From Chloroflexi bacterium HGW-Chloroflexi-4 (lineage in GTDB: Bacteria; Chloroflexota; Anaerolineae; Anaerolineales; Anaerolineaceae), in contig PHBW01000026.1 in assembly GCA_002840715.1 (NCBI GenBank), forward strand, positions 1 to 64,000: 64,000 nt of DNA. The letters run 5' to 3'. The first letter of the stretch is position 1. Every line of letters begins with the position of its first letter. The notes beneath the pieces were generated by a model, which was given only the letters and a program-made list of their open reading frames with translations, did not search any database and had not been told where the DNA came from. Shown here one piece after another: positions 44,760 to 53,874 of this stretch. The translations under genes were made by a program, and so were the position numbers.

Positions 44760-45503
44760 TTATGGTGTTGCAGTTACACTGGGTGTCGGCAAGCCGGGAG
44801 TTTGATTGGCCAGTGTGCTTGTTGCCCTAACTGTTGCTGTTGGTGTGACCAGATTGGCCCGTACAGTAATAGTATCACCAACATTGATTGAATTCTCATC
44901 CTTAATGGATGGATTGTAGGTGAGAATATCTTCAACAGTACTGTTGAAATAAGAAGCAATGGATGCCAAAGTATCACCAGATTGAATAATATAAGTGTAT
45001 TTTGTGGCTCGGGCTACATCACTGGGTACTCTGGTAGGTGTGGGCATTTTTTGTCCGGGTGCGGGGATCCAGATAGGATCACCCTCATTGATTGGACAAG
45101 GGTTGGCAGGGTCTGTAAACAAGTTAATTTGCTGCATGTATAGCAAATCTGCATTGTGAGTGTAGGCTATTGTCCAGCAATCATCGCCAAATTGAACTAT
45201 ATATTGGTATGGCGCTGAAGGTGTTGCAGACGCTTCAGGTGTCGGGGTTAATGTTTCTGTGGGGGTCATCGATGGTGTCGGTGAGGGCTGAGTAGCAGTT
45301 GGTGTTGAGGTTACCGTAGCCGTGGGAGTCTTGGTTGAAAATAAACCTGAAAATGGTTTCTTTTCTCCGCCAATAACCGTGATAATTATGAAAATGCCAA
45401 CGATGACAAGAACACCTGCTAAACCGCCTAAAAAGTAAGGCATCATTTTTTGCCGATTTTCAAATTTCTTGATTACGTTTTGTGGAGAGTCTTTTCCGCT
45501 CAT
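44760..45503 (-). CDS. Membrane-anchored protein with two LysM domains
   Basis: 247 residues from ATG 45503, where AGGA lies 6 nt upstream; a longer frame to 45614 would add 37 residues without support. A short cytoplasmic part is followed by one helix (~20-45), a Thr/Pro stalk (~60-100), and two LysM motifs: YQYIVQFGDDCWTIAY and YTYIIQSGDTLASIAS. LysM binds N-acetylglucosamine in peptidoglycan, so the protein likely tethers the membrane to the wall. No catalytic domain is present. It diverges from the STAS gene. Confidence 0.85.
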   Translation of the reverse strand: MSGKDSPQNVIKKFENRQKMMPYFLGGLAGVLVIVGIFIIITVIGGEKKPFSGLFSTKTPTATVTSTPTATQPSPTPSMTPTETLTPTPEASATPSAPYQYIVQFGDDCWTIAYTHNADLLYMQQINLFTDPANPCPINEGDPIWIPAPGQKMPTPTRVPSDVARATKYTYIIQSGDTLASIASYFNSTVEDILTYNPSIKDENSINVGDTITVRANLVTPTATVRATSTLANQTPGLPTPSVTATP

Positions 45504-45634
45504 AATAGATCCTGTAGTATTGTCCTTATGGAGAAACTTTAACAAGCATTTTTTTATTGTAATTGATGAAATCTGAATGGTCGAGTATCTACCCGCTTCA
45601 CTCAAAAACATCATACCACAAAAAACCTTAGCGA

Positions 45635-45663
45635 TTTTCTACTATTTATGCCCATGATATAAT
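45635..45663 (+). promoter_or_regulatory. Extended -10 promoter of the STAS-kinase/phosphatase operon
   Basis: TATAAT (45658-45663) is preceded by TGA, an extended -10 box. A weak -35 (TTTTCT, 45635-45640) is 17 nt away. The transcript has a ~40-nt leader with GGAGG before the STAS gene. Confidence 0.6.
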
Positions 45664-45705
45664 TATCCTAATTATTTAATCGTCAAAAATTTTGGAGGCA
45701 AGCCA

Positions 45706-46041
45706 ATGGAAATCATCTCAAGTCAATTTAAACACTGTGACGTTGTAAAAGTAGTTGGCAGGTTGGATAGTTCAACTGCCCCTGCATTAATAGATCAATT
45801 GAATAAAATCACCGACGAGAACCGCTTCAAAATCGTGATGGATTTCAGTGAATTAACCTTCATATCAAGTGCAGGCTTACGCGTTTTGATTTCAACGTTA
45901 AAGAACTGCAAACGATACAACCGTGGAGAATTGGTCCTTGCTTCGATGGCCCCAAATATACTTTCTGTTTTTGACCTGGCTGGTTTCACCGCTATATTCA
46001 AAATATATCCTGATGTTCTTGCCGCAGTGGGAGCATTTTAG
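45706..46041 (+). CDS. STAS-domain anti-sigma factor antagonist
   Basis: 111-residue SpoIIAA/RsbV-like protein. The phosphorylation loop reads TFISSAGLRV, with Ser55 at the position phosphorylated in RsbV-type proteins. In partner switching the unphosphorylated form binds an RsbW-like kinase and releases its target. It lies 11 nt before a gene that carries both an RsbW-like kinase domain and a SpoIIE-type phosphatase domain, which are the two enzymes expected to act on it. No sigma factor is in the window. Confidence 0.92.
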   Translation: MEIISSQFKHCDVVKVVGRLDSSTAPALIDQLNKITDENRFKIVMDFSELTFISSAGLRVLISTLKNCKRYNRGELVLASMAPNILSVFDLAGFTAIFKIYPDVLAAVGAF

Positions 46042-46052
46042 ATTCGTTTTAA

Positions 46053-49000
46053 ATGCCAACTAAAACTTTTCCCGGGGTCTACGCAAGCCTTTCTGAAATC
46101 GCTGATTTCGTTAAAGAATCGTCTGAAGAAATCGGGTTCAATCCTGCAGATTTGTTTTCATTAGAAACAGCCGTTGATGAGGCTGTTTCTAATATTATTG
46201 AACACGCCTATGAGGGAGAAGGCAAAGGCTTGATTCAATGTACGGTTGAGCCTTTAAGTGACTCGGTAAAAATCATTTTAGAAGACAATGGTCAATCCTT
46301 TGACCCATCTTGTGTGCCCATCCCGGATGTTACTGCAGACCTTGAAGATCGCATGGATCACGGGTTGGGTGTTTACATGATGTGCCAACTTTTGGATGAC
46401 ATTCATTTTGAATTCTTGGATGGAACCAATCGTTTAACCCTTATAAAAAATAAAACACCGAAGCCCTTAACTTTTACTTCTCTGGAACCTTTGCAGCTTT
46501 GGAAACATTTCTTAATCCTCGGTGAAGAATTAATCAAGCAGCCTAATGCTCTTTCTTTATGTAAAAAATTCAGCCAGACCGTTGAACATGAATTGGCATG
46601 CACTGCATACATCTGGTTGGCAAAACCATACTATCCGCTGCCAGGTGAACCTGAAGTAGAAACTCTTCCTAGTGACAAAGCCCCTGATATTGTTGAACAA
46701 TCATTTGTGAAAAGCAAAATAATTGCCGTTGATTCAGATTGTGAATTGGCATTGCCAATAATTACTCAAAATAACACACTTGGTATTTTGCATACCAAAA
46801 GAATTATCGAACATCCTTTTAGTGATCAAGAAAAACAACTGCTTGAAGCCCTGGTTGCCACAGTAGCCGTTTCAATGCAAGTCAATCGCCAGGTAGTGCT
46901 CAAGAATTGGCGATACGACCAGATCTCGCTGGTCAGGTCCGTCAGCTCTCAAATAGCCAATGTACTTGACCTGGATGAATTATGTAAACGTGTCACAAAT
47001 CTGATTCAATGTTCATTTAATTACTATCACGTCTCTCTTTATACGATTGAAGAAGGCATCAATACATTGCGATTTAGGGCAAGTTCTTTAAATTGTTCAC
47101 CAAGCGCTGAACCCTCTTTAGCCAATATTAAGATTGGTGAAGGATTAATTGGTACGGTGGCAAAGACCGGCAAGGAAATTGTGGCTAATGATGTAACAAA
47201 AGAACCAAGATTCAAAGAAATAGCAGCTCTACCAGAGACAAGATCCGAAGCAGTCTTGCCATTAATAGTTGAAAATCGCATTCTCGGTGTACTGGACGTT
47301 CAAAGTGTTTTGATTGGTGCTTTTCATGAGACTGATCTGCTGGTTGTTCGTACGCTTGCCGACAATATTGCCCTGGCAACTGAAGGTGCCCGTATTTATG
47401 AAAAATTGGATGAACGTGCCAAACAAATGTCAGCCGTGGCAGAAATTAATTACGCGCTTTCTTCCATTCTGGATCTTGAAAAATTATTGAAAGAAATCGT
47501 TAACGTCATTCACGAACGATTTTCTATTCCGTTGGTCCATATCTATACGGTTCATCCAGGTCGGCAAAAAGTAATTTTCCAGGCTGGTAGTGGAAAGCGC
47601 GCTCAAAACCTGAAAATGAACTCATTTGCTTTTGATCTGGATTCTCCTTTAGGAATGATCCCCAATGTAGCACGCACAGGAATTTCAATGCTCGCCAATG
47701 ATGTTTCAAAAGAACCACTCTTTCGGCCAACACGAAATGCCCCCAATGAAACCAAAGCAGAGATGACCATACCTCTAAAATTTGGAGATAATGTGTTGGG
47801 GGTTCTGGATCTTCAATCCAATGAAGCAAATGTTTTTAACGATGGACAGTTATTTTTGTTTGAAGGTTTGGCTTCTGGGATTGCCCTTTCAATTCGTAAT
47901 GCGACCCTATTCCGTACTGAAATCTGGCGACGAGATGTCGCTGAAACTTTCAAAGATGTTGCTGGTATGCTTTCTTCAAATCTTGCATTGGATGAACTTT
48001 TGGAGCGAATCCTCATTCAACTTGAGAATACATTACCTTGTGATGCTTCAGCGATATGGCTTTTGGAAAAAAATGATACTTATGAAGACGAACAAATAAA
48101 TATACGTCTGGCTGCCGTACGCGGTACACATCGGAAAAAAGTTATTGCCGCCAGGGATGAATCCGCATCCATAAGACAATTTTTATACCTGCCAATACTT
48201 CAAAAAATACCTGTCATAAGAAAACCTTCCGATCCTTATGGTCCGTTAGGAGCTGCGGGGGGCTTTCCACCGGATTATTCATCCATTGCTGTCCCTTTGC
48301 TTTCGGGTAATGAAGTCATCGGCGTTCTAACCCTGGCCCATCATGCCGCAGGCCGCTATGGATCAGAAGCCAGTTTGATATCATCCACCTTTGCTAGTTA
48401 TGCAGCTGTCGCCATCGAAAATGCCAGTCTATATGCCAATGCCCAGGCAGATGCTTGGTCTTCTACAGTCTTGCTGCAGGTGGCTGAAGCCATGCAGTCC
48501 ATAACTAATACTGAAGAACTGCTTTCAACCATGGTTCGTTTGACGCCACTGCTCGTAGGTATTAACCAATGTGCCATTTTCCTTAAGGAAGTAATTGGAA
48601 ATGCATGCCATTTGCAAGCTTGGTATGGATTCTCGCCCAACGAAAACGAAAAAATCCTGCAGGATGACCAATCCATATCACTCTTAAAAATGCGATTAAC
48701 TCATGAACCGGTATTTATTACCGACCCAGTCTCTGAATTAGGCATGACTTCAGTAATCCATGATACTGAAACCGGTACTTTGGTTCTCATACCGATGCTC
48801 TCACACGGAGAAATCCTTGGCGGATTTCTGGTTTCACACAATAGTTCTGGTGAATTTGGTGTTCGAAATGTTTTTAATGACCAAACACTTGCCATCTTAC
48901 AAGGCATCGCTCGTCAAACTTCCATCGCACTAGAAAACATAAGGTTGGTAGAAAGTCGCCAAGAAGAAGCCTATATAACAGCTGTGTTATTGCAAGTCGC

Positions 49001-50255
49001 TCAGGCTGTTGTCAGTCAAAATAAGCTGGAAGATATTTTAGATACTATTGTCCACTTAATGCCTATTCTGGTGGGAGTAGATACATGTGTAATTTACCTG
49101 CTTGATGATAAATCGAATCGCTTTGTTGCAGCAAATGCCATTGCGCCAACACACGATGAAACTGACAAACTATTGAATCAGTTTTACAAGTTTGGAGATA
49201 TGAATTTACTGGATGATCTTATGCTTTCAAGTGTAATGCTTTCTTGCCCTTTGGAAAATCCTGATATTTCTCCATCAGATTGGAATACATTGCATTGGTT
49301 AAGAAATGATGATTTAGATTATTCTTCACATCATCATTGGCTTTTGGGTGTGCCCCTGGCAATAAAAGGAGTGGTATTCGGTGCCCTGATGGCAAAAGAA
49401 ACAAATATTTTGCCTGCTTTTCATCCCAAACGTATTGAATTGATCCGCGGGGTGGCACAACAAACTACGCTGGCCATTCAAAATGAACGTCTTAAACAAG
49501 AAATGGTCGGACGGGAACGCATGGAACGGGAATTTCAATTGGCCAGGCAAATTCAGCAAGCCTTTTTACCTGAAACCCTGCCTGAACACAAAGATTGGCA
49601 GATCAGCCGGCTGTGGCAAACTGCTCGTGAAGTCGGCGGAGACTTCTATGATATTTTTGAAACAAAAGACAACCGTATCGCTTTGGTTATTGCAGATGTT
49701 GCTGACAAAGGCATGCCTGCTGCCTTATATATGACTGTTACGCGTACACTCATCCGAGCAACGCTTCAAAGTACCACTTCTCCCGGTAAAGTTCTCGCAC
49801 GTGTCAATGAGTTATTGGAATCTGAATCACGAAACGGAATGTTTGTAACGGCCATTCTAGCTTTGCTTGACCCACAAACTGGCAGTTTGGAATATGCCAA
49901 TGCAGGGCACAACCTGCCATTATTGATTCAACCTGATCCGGCAAAAATTATCCGTCTCGAGAAAGATGGCATTGCTTTAGGTGTAATGCCTCAAGCGGTC
50001 TATAAAGACAAAAAGATTAATCTTAAACCTGGCGAAACACTTCTTTTTTATACGGATGGCGTGACTGAGGCTTTTTCATCAGAAGGCGAAATTTTTTCAG
50101 AACCTCGTCTGGCAGAAGCACTGCTCTCGTCACCTGCATCTAGTGCAGATCAATTATTGTCTTCGATAGATGATTTAATTCAGGAATTCCGTAAAGGCGA
50201 GCCGCCCTCAGACGATTTGACGATGATTGCCATTCGGCGAATCATCAGCAAATAA
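46053..50255 (+). CDS. RsbW-like kinase, GAF array and SpoIIE/RsbU phosphatase in one protein
   Basis: 1400 residues, cytoplasmic. The N-terminal ~140 residues form an RsbW-type HATPase (EAVSNIIEHAY at 43-53, EDNGQ at 77-81, HGLGVYMM at 103-110). Then about six GAF-like repeats run from ~150 to ~1140; four end in the usual hydrophobic helix IALxxxNxxLY-type wording. The C-terminal PP2C/SpoIIE phosphatase has REVGGDFYD, IADVADKGMPAALYM, YTDGVTEAF and DDLTMI, so metal-binding acidic residues are intact. It should phosphorylate and dephosphorylate the neighbouring STAS protein under control of GAF ligands. Kinase and phosphatase are usually separate proteins, so the fusion is notable. Confidence 0.9.
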   Translation: MPTKTFPGVYASLSEIADFVKESSEEIGFNPADLFSLETAVDEAVSNIIEHAYEGEGKGLIQCTVEPLSDSVKIILEDNGQSFDPSCVPIPDVTADLEDRMDHGLGVYMMCQLLDDIHFEFLDGTNRLTLIKNKTPKPLTFTSLEPLQLWKHFLILGEELIKQPNALSLCKKFSQTVEHELACTAYIWLAKPYYPLPGEPEVETLPSDKAPDIVEQSFVKSKIIAVDSDCELALPIITQNNTLGILHTKRIIEHPFSDQEKQLLEALVATVAVSMQVNRQVVLKNWRYDQISLVRSVSSQIANVLDLDELCKRVTNLIQCSFNYYHVSLYTIEEGINTLRFRASSLNCSPSAEPSLANIKIGEGLIGTVAKTGKEIVANDVTKEPRFKEIAALPETRSEAVLPLIVENRILGVLDVQSVLIGAFHETDLLVVRTLADNIALATEGARIYEKLDERAKQMSAVAEINYALSSILDLEKLLKEIVNVIHERFSIPLVHIYTVHPGRQKVIFQAGSGKRAQNLKMNSFAFDLDSPLGMIPNVARTGISMLANDVSKEPLFRPTRNAPNETKAEMTIPLKFGDNVLGVLDLQSNEANVFNDGQLFLFEGLASGIALSIRNATLFRTEIWRRDVAETFKDVAGMLSSNLALDELLERILIQLENTLPCDASAIWLLEKNDTYEDEQINIRLAAVRGTHRKKVIAARDESASIRQFLYLPILQKIPVIRKPSDPYGPLGAAGGFPPDYSSIAVPLLSGNEVIGVLTLAHHAAGRYGSEASLISSTFASYAAVAIENASLYANAQADAWSSTVLLQVAEAMQSITNTEELLSTMVRLTPLLVGINQCAIFLKEVIGNACHLQAWYGFSPNENEKILQDDQSISLLKMRLTHEPVFITDPVSELGMTSVIHDTETGTLVLIPMLSHGEILGGFLVSHNSSGEFGVRNVFNDQTLAILQGIARQTSIALENIRLVESRQEEAYITAVLLQVAQAVVSQNKLEDILDTIVHLMPILVGVDTCVIYLLDDKSNRFVAANAIAPTHDETDKLLNQFYKFGDMNLLDDLMLSSVMLSCPLENPDISPSDWNTLHWLRNDDLDYSSHHHWLLGVPLAIKGVVFGALMAKETNILPAFHPKRIELIRGVAQQTTLAIQNERLKQEMVGRERMEREFQLARQIQQAFLPETLPEHKDWQISRLWQTAREVGGDFYDIFETKDNRIALVIADVADKGMPAALYMTVTRTLIRATLQSTTSPGKVLARVNELLESESRNGMFVTAILALLDPQTGSLEYANAGHNLPLLIQPDPAKIIRLEKDGIALGVMPQAVYKDKKINLKPGETLLFYTDGVTEAFSSEGEIFSEPRLAEALLSSPASSADQLLSSIDDLIQEFRKGEPPSDDLTMIAIRRIISK

Positions 50256-50260
50256 AAGAA

Positions 50261-50662
50261 TTATTTGCCAGAGATTAATGCAAGCCAAATCTGCCAATTA
50301 GCTACTGGTTCAGCGGTTGCCACTACAACGACTTCAGGGATGGGTGTAGTGCCTGGAGGAGAGAGAGGAATGATTAGGTTTTCACCGGGGCGAGTCATAT
50401 GGCCTTCTTCATAAGCCCAATCTTCTACCGCCCCTTCAGAGCTGGAATATGCCACTTGAGTATCCAAGGCACTTAGTGTGTTTTGCAAAACAGCAATCAC
50501 CGTTGATGCTTTTTCTTGTTGCATACTTAAGCGAGATAGTTCATTCAAGCGATTGTTTAAATCCATAACCAGAAAAAACAAAACGATCGCCACTATCCCC
50601 AAGATAATTTTCTTGAGATCAAAAGGGATTTTTGGAATTTTTATTTTCCGTTCCATGTTCAT
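50261..50662 (-). CDS. DivIC/FtsB-like septum formation initiator protein
   Basis: 133 residues: a short basic N terminus, one helix (~19-38), a coiled coil (~38-70), then EGAVEDWAYEEGHMTRPGENLIIPL, which matches the conserved stretch after the coil in FtsB/DivIC proteins, and a Pro-rich end. Such proteins bridge FtsL and FtsQ in the divisome. ATG at 50656 (Met3) is an alternative start. Convergent with the phosphatase gene, 5 nt apart. Confidence 0.75.
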   Translation of the reverse strand: MNMERKIKIPKIPFDLKKIILGIVAIVLFFLVMDLNNRLNELSRLSMQQEKASTVIAVLQNTLSALDTQVAYSSSEGAVEDWAYEEGHMTRPGENLIIPLSPPGTTPIPEVVVVATAEPVANWQIWLALISGK

Positions 50663-50694
50663 ATCTTACACTATTCTCTATGGGCAGACAAGAC

Positions 50695-50722
50695 AAAACC
50701 CGTGGATGATTCCACGGGTTTT
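50695..50722. terminator. Terminator downstream of the damaged tRNA-Leu
   Basis: Perfect 12-bp stem 50695-50706 / 50711-50722, loop TGAT. On the minus strand it begins 6 nt after the tRNA and is followed by a T-rich run. Confidence 0.85.
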
Positions 50723-50728
50723 TATGTG

Positions 50729-50805
<77 letters not shown>

Positions 50806-50882
50806 TTTGGTAGATAATTACTTTCAGAATTATTGATTGCTTTCCGTGCTTATTCTGGTAAACTCATAAAGAGAAACCAAAT

Positions 50883-51812
50883 ATGGATGACCCTATGAAT
50901 TTGCAACCCTCAACCTCCGACAATTCCAAATCCTCATTCTTGGAACAAGAATCATACTCTCCCCCTCTCGCAAAAAAAAACTCCGAGATGGGGCATATGG
51001 AAGCTGAACTCAGATTAACACTTGAAGAGATAGCGCGTCTGCAAAATGCACTTGCAGAAGCTAACATGAAAAATATAGCCTTACAGGCATCTATTGACTC
51101 ACAACCTTCAAAGATAGAAGGCACTCAGGTTCTAAAACCTGTATTGCAGGAAATTAAGCAACCCATCCATACTATTCAAGGGTATATTGATTTACTCTCG
51201 AATGAATCTGTTGGAATTTTGGGGACATTTCAAAAACGCTTTGTAGAACGAATTTCAAATGCTATCAATCATCTTGATGAGATCCTTAAAAACCTTGAAT
51301 TGGAATCAGGAGATCTTGTTGATGAAAATAGAGTCTATTCCAAGGATTTTTCATTAACCGCAGTGGTTGAAGAAACATTGATGCTCTATTCGGAATTGCT
51401 GCGAACCAAATTGATCACTCTGAAAGTTGAGTTTGAAAAAGACGATATCGATTTCACTGGTGATCAAGAAAAATTGGAACGCATTCTTAATATCATTTAC
51501 ACAAATTGTTTAACCGCCGTGCAAGAAGAAGGCGTGGTAACTCTGGGATTGAAAATATTACAAGGAAAGAAACCTGCTCAGGTATTAATCAGCATTCAAT
51601 CCAGCGATCATGATTCGCCCAAAACCAAACCCTTGCCTGTAAATTTGGAAGAATTTCGAGACCTTGAAACTAAACTTGAAGGTTTTGGCAGCCCACTTAA
51701 GGATCTGGTAAAGGCAAAAACTTTAATAGAAGAAATGCATGGCAAAATGGAAATTTTCTCAATTCCCTCTGCGGGGTCATTAATCCGCGTGAGGCTATCG
51801 GTAACTTCCTGA
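50883..51812 (+). CDS. Degenerate histidine-kinase-like protein
   Basis: 309 residues. An N-terminal coiled coil (~38-75) is followed by a HisKA-like helix pair whose H-box reads LQEIKQPIHTIQGYIDLL: the phosphoacceptor His is Gln, while the Pro and GYIDLL wording are kept. The ATPase-like part keeps an N-box remnant (NIIYTNCLTA) and GDQEKLERI, but the G1 box is absent and the G2 region reads GFGSPLKDLVKAKTLIEE without GLGL. It is unlikely to bind ATP or phosphorylate. It may be a scaffold or signal partner. ATG 50895 is an alternative start. It precedes the LCP gene. Confidence 0.75.
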   Translation: MDDPMNLQPSTSDNSKSSFLEQESYSPPLAKKNSEMGHMEAELRLTLEEIARLQNALAEANMKNIALQASIDSQPSKIEGTQVLKPVLQEIKQPIHTIQGYIDLLSNESVGILGTFQKRFVERISNAINHLDEILKNLELESGDLVDENRVYSKDFSLTAVVEETLMLYSELLRTKLITLKVEFEKDDIDFTGDQEKLERILNIIYTNCLTAVQEEGVVTLGLKILQGKKPAQVLISIQSSDHDSPKTKPLPVNLEEFRDLETKLEGFGSPLKDLVKAKTLIEEMHGKMEIFSIPSAGSLIRVRLSVTS

Positions 51813-51849
51813 AACGCAAGCCAATTCAAGTAATCTAAAAAATCAAGAG

Positions 51850-51855
51850 TAAAAT
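51850..51855 (+). promoter_or_regulatory. -10 box of the LCP gene, leaderless arrangement
   Basis: TAAAAT ends 6 nt before ATG 51862. No SD is visible. The spacing supports Met3 of the longer frame as the start. Confidence 0.5.
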
Positions 51856-51861
51856 ATGGTT

Positions 51862-52899
51862 ATGCGAAAATTCATTGCCTTGGTTATGGTTTGCCTTTTG
51901 GTTCTAACTGGTTGTAGTGCACTGACCTCTCAGAAACCAATCCCAACAACCATCCCAATTACAAATATTTTGTTGCAAAATGATATCAACGCAGCGCCAA
52001 CATTAACTCCTTTCCAACCAATCGCACCCACAGCAACTTCCGGACCGACCAATACTCCACAACCAAGTGCGACTCCAACCATTCAACCCAGCCCCACCCT
52101 GGCCACTGTTGTTAGATTGGGGTTACAAAAACCAGCAGGACAAGTCAATATCGCATTACTTGGTTCAGATTATCGCGCCAACCAGGGTTATCGAACTGAC
52201 ATTATCATGGTTCTGTCACTTAACCCTGAAAAAGGCACCGCCTCCTTGACCTCATTTCCTCGCGATTTGTACGTTAACATCCCCGGAGTGGGAATGAACC
52301 GCATAAATGCTGCACAACCATTTGGGGGTTTCGCCCTGACTGCTGCAACATTGAAAGAGAATTTTGATATCACTATCGATTATTACATCATGACGAATTT
52401 CACCGGGTTCAAGGCTATCATCAATACACTTGGCGGAATTTCAGTCAATGCTGGAGCTGAGCTTTACGATACTTGTGATCTTCCTCAAGCAATAGACAAG
52501 CATTGCTATATACCGGTTGGCAGTAATTCAATGGATGGTGCCACAGCCTTGTGGTATGTTCGCTCACGCCACACTTCATCAGATTTCGATCGCACACGAC
52601 GAGCGCAAGAAGTCATGTCGGCTATGTTTCAAAAAATTATGAGCCTTGATGCACTCAACCGGGGAGCAGAGCTCTACAATTTATTCGTTACAAGTGTTGA
52701 AACCAACCTTCCGGTCGATAAAGCCTTGCAGTTGCTCCCCTTCAGTTCCCAGATTGTGACGAATCCGGGATTGGTTCGACGTTATGCCATAGGGGCTAAT
52801 AATGTTTCCAATTACATCGTTCCAGAAAATGGTTCGATGGTGCTTATACCAGATCCAATCTCAATTACTGAAATCATAAGGCAAGCGTTTTACCAATAA
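51862..52899 (+). CDS. LytR-CpsA-Psr (LCP) family lipoprotein
   Basis: 345 residues from ATG 51862 (a frame from 51856 adds two residues). The signal peptide ends in lipobox LTGC (Cys18), then a Thr/Pro linker (~55-75) and the LCP domain: ALLGSDYR, SFPRDLYVNIPG, RINAAQPFGG, NFTGFKAIINTLGGI and RSRHTSSDFDRTRRAQEV. The Arg and Asp residues that bind the diphosphate of the polyprenyl donor are present. LCP enzymes attach glycans from polyprenyl diphosphate to peptidoglycan or proteins. This connects the window's glycan synthesis genes with wall attachment. Confidence 0.9.
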   Translation: MRKFIALVMVCLLVLTGCSALTSQKPIPTTIPITNILLQNDINAAPTLTPFQPIAPTATSGPTNTPQPSATPTIQPSPTLATVVRLGLQKPAGQVNIALLGSDYRANQGYRTDIIMVLSLNPEKGTASLTSFPRDLYVNIPGVGMNRINAAQPFGGFALTAATLKENFDITIDYYIMTNFTGFKAIINTLGGISVNAGAELYDTCDLPQAIDKHCYIPVGSNSMDGATALWYVRSRHTSSDFDRTRRAQEVMSAMFQKIMSLDALNRGAELYNLFVTSVETNLPVDKALQLLPFSSQIVTNPGLVRRYAIGANNVSNYIVPENGSMVLIPDPISITEIIRQAFYQ

Positions 52900-52906
52900 T
52901 AAGATA

Positions 52907-52935
52907 TTGACAATCACTAAGATTCCTTGTACACT
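52907..52935 (+). promoter_or_regulatory. Promoter of the recombinase-like gene
   Basis: TTGACA (52907-52912) and TACACT (52930-52935) are 17 nt apart; AGGTGA precedes the ATG downstream. Confidence 0.65.
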
Positions 52936-52980
52936 GAATAAAAATAAGGCTATGCGAAACTAAAAGAACAGGTGAATGCC

Positions 52981-53874
52981 ATGACAATACAACCAGAAAT
53001 CCACATTACTAGCGATACAACTCTCCTGCCTGCCATCCAATCTTGGGAAGTATTTCTTCAAGATCAAGGGCGATCTCGTTTCACCATTAAAGCCTTTATC
53101 GGTGATCTAAACCTTTTTGCATCTTTCTTTTCGCCTGATACCACTCTCGGAAGTGTCACAGAACGAGATATCAACCGATTTCTTGAATGGCTTCAAAAAG
53201 AAAGAGGCGTTCCATGCAGCCCAAAAAGCCTCTCGAGGCGGATAACTTCGATAAAATCCTTCTTTAGATGGTTAACCCAAACTGGCAGACTTACCATTGA
53301 TCCTGCTGAAAAAGTTTTGCAGCAAAGTGTAATCAGCCCACTTCCTCAAGTTTTGACCCCTGATGAAGAATTAAAGGTTATTGAAGCGGCCACGGCCCAA
53401 CGCCTTTCATCCAAAAAGGATCCTCGCTCATATATTTTAGTCACTTTGCTGCTCTCAACAGGAATCAAAAAAGGTGAATGTCTTTCTCTCAATATGAATC
53501 ATCTTGACCTTGATGACCCCAAAGATGCCAACTTTTATGTGCGATACTCTGGCACAGCTAATCGTTATAAAGAACGCAAAATTGATTTACCACAAGATTG
53601 GGTTGATGTGTTTCCGGAATATACTGCTAAATATGCCCCCATCGAACAGGTTTTTCCATGGTCGCCAAGAAGGCTTGAATATTTACTTGAAGATCTTGGC
53701 CGTGAAGCCGGTTTGGATAAACACCTCTCCTTTGATATGTGCCGCTGGACCAGCGCGATAAACGACTGGCAATCTGGAATGGAAAAAGATATTTTGCGTC
53801 AGAAATTGGGCATTTCGAAAATTCAGTGGCGCGAGATCAGCATGAAATTGCGCCAGCTTGCAGGTGAAAGTTAA
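52981..53874 (+). CDS. Tyrosine-recombinase-like protein lacking the catalytic residues
   Basis: 297 residues from ATG 52981 (AGGTGA just upstream; GTG 52972 is the alternative). The fold is that of XerC/D: a SAM-like core-binding domain (~18-100) with RRITSIKSFFRWL, then a catalytic-type domain. Against the XerC pattern, Arg-I in GLRxxE is K163 (GIKKGE), the HxxR box reads D252-M-C-R255, the LGH box is LGI (276-278), and no Tyr occurs in the C-terminal 60 residues. Only Arg-II and a beta-hairpin Lys remain. Strand cleavage is not expected. It may bind DNA without cutting. Its stop shares TTAA with the tilS stop. Confidence 0.85.
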   Translation: MTIQPEIHITSDTTLLPAIQSWEVFLQDQGRSRFTIKAFIGDLNLFASFFSPDTTLGSVTERDINRFLEWLQKERGVPCSPKSLSRRITSIKSFFRWLTQTGRLTIDPAEKVLQQSVISPLPQVLTPDEELKVIEAATAQRLSSKKDPRSYILVTLLLSTGIKKGECLSLNMNHLDLDDPKDANFYVRYSGTANRYKERKIDLPQDWVDVFPEYTAKYAPIEQVFPWSPRRLEYLLEDLGREAGLDKHLSFDMCRWTSAINDWQSGMEKDILRQKLGISKIQWREISMKLRQLAGES

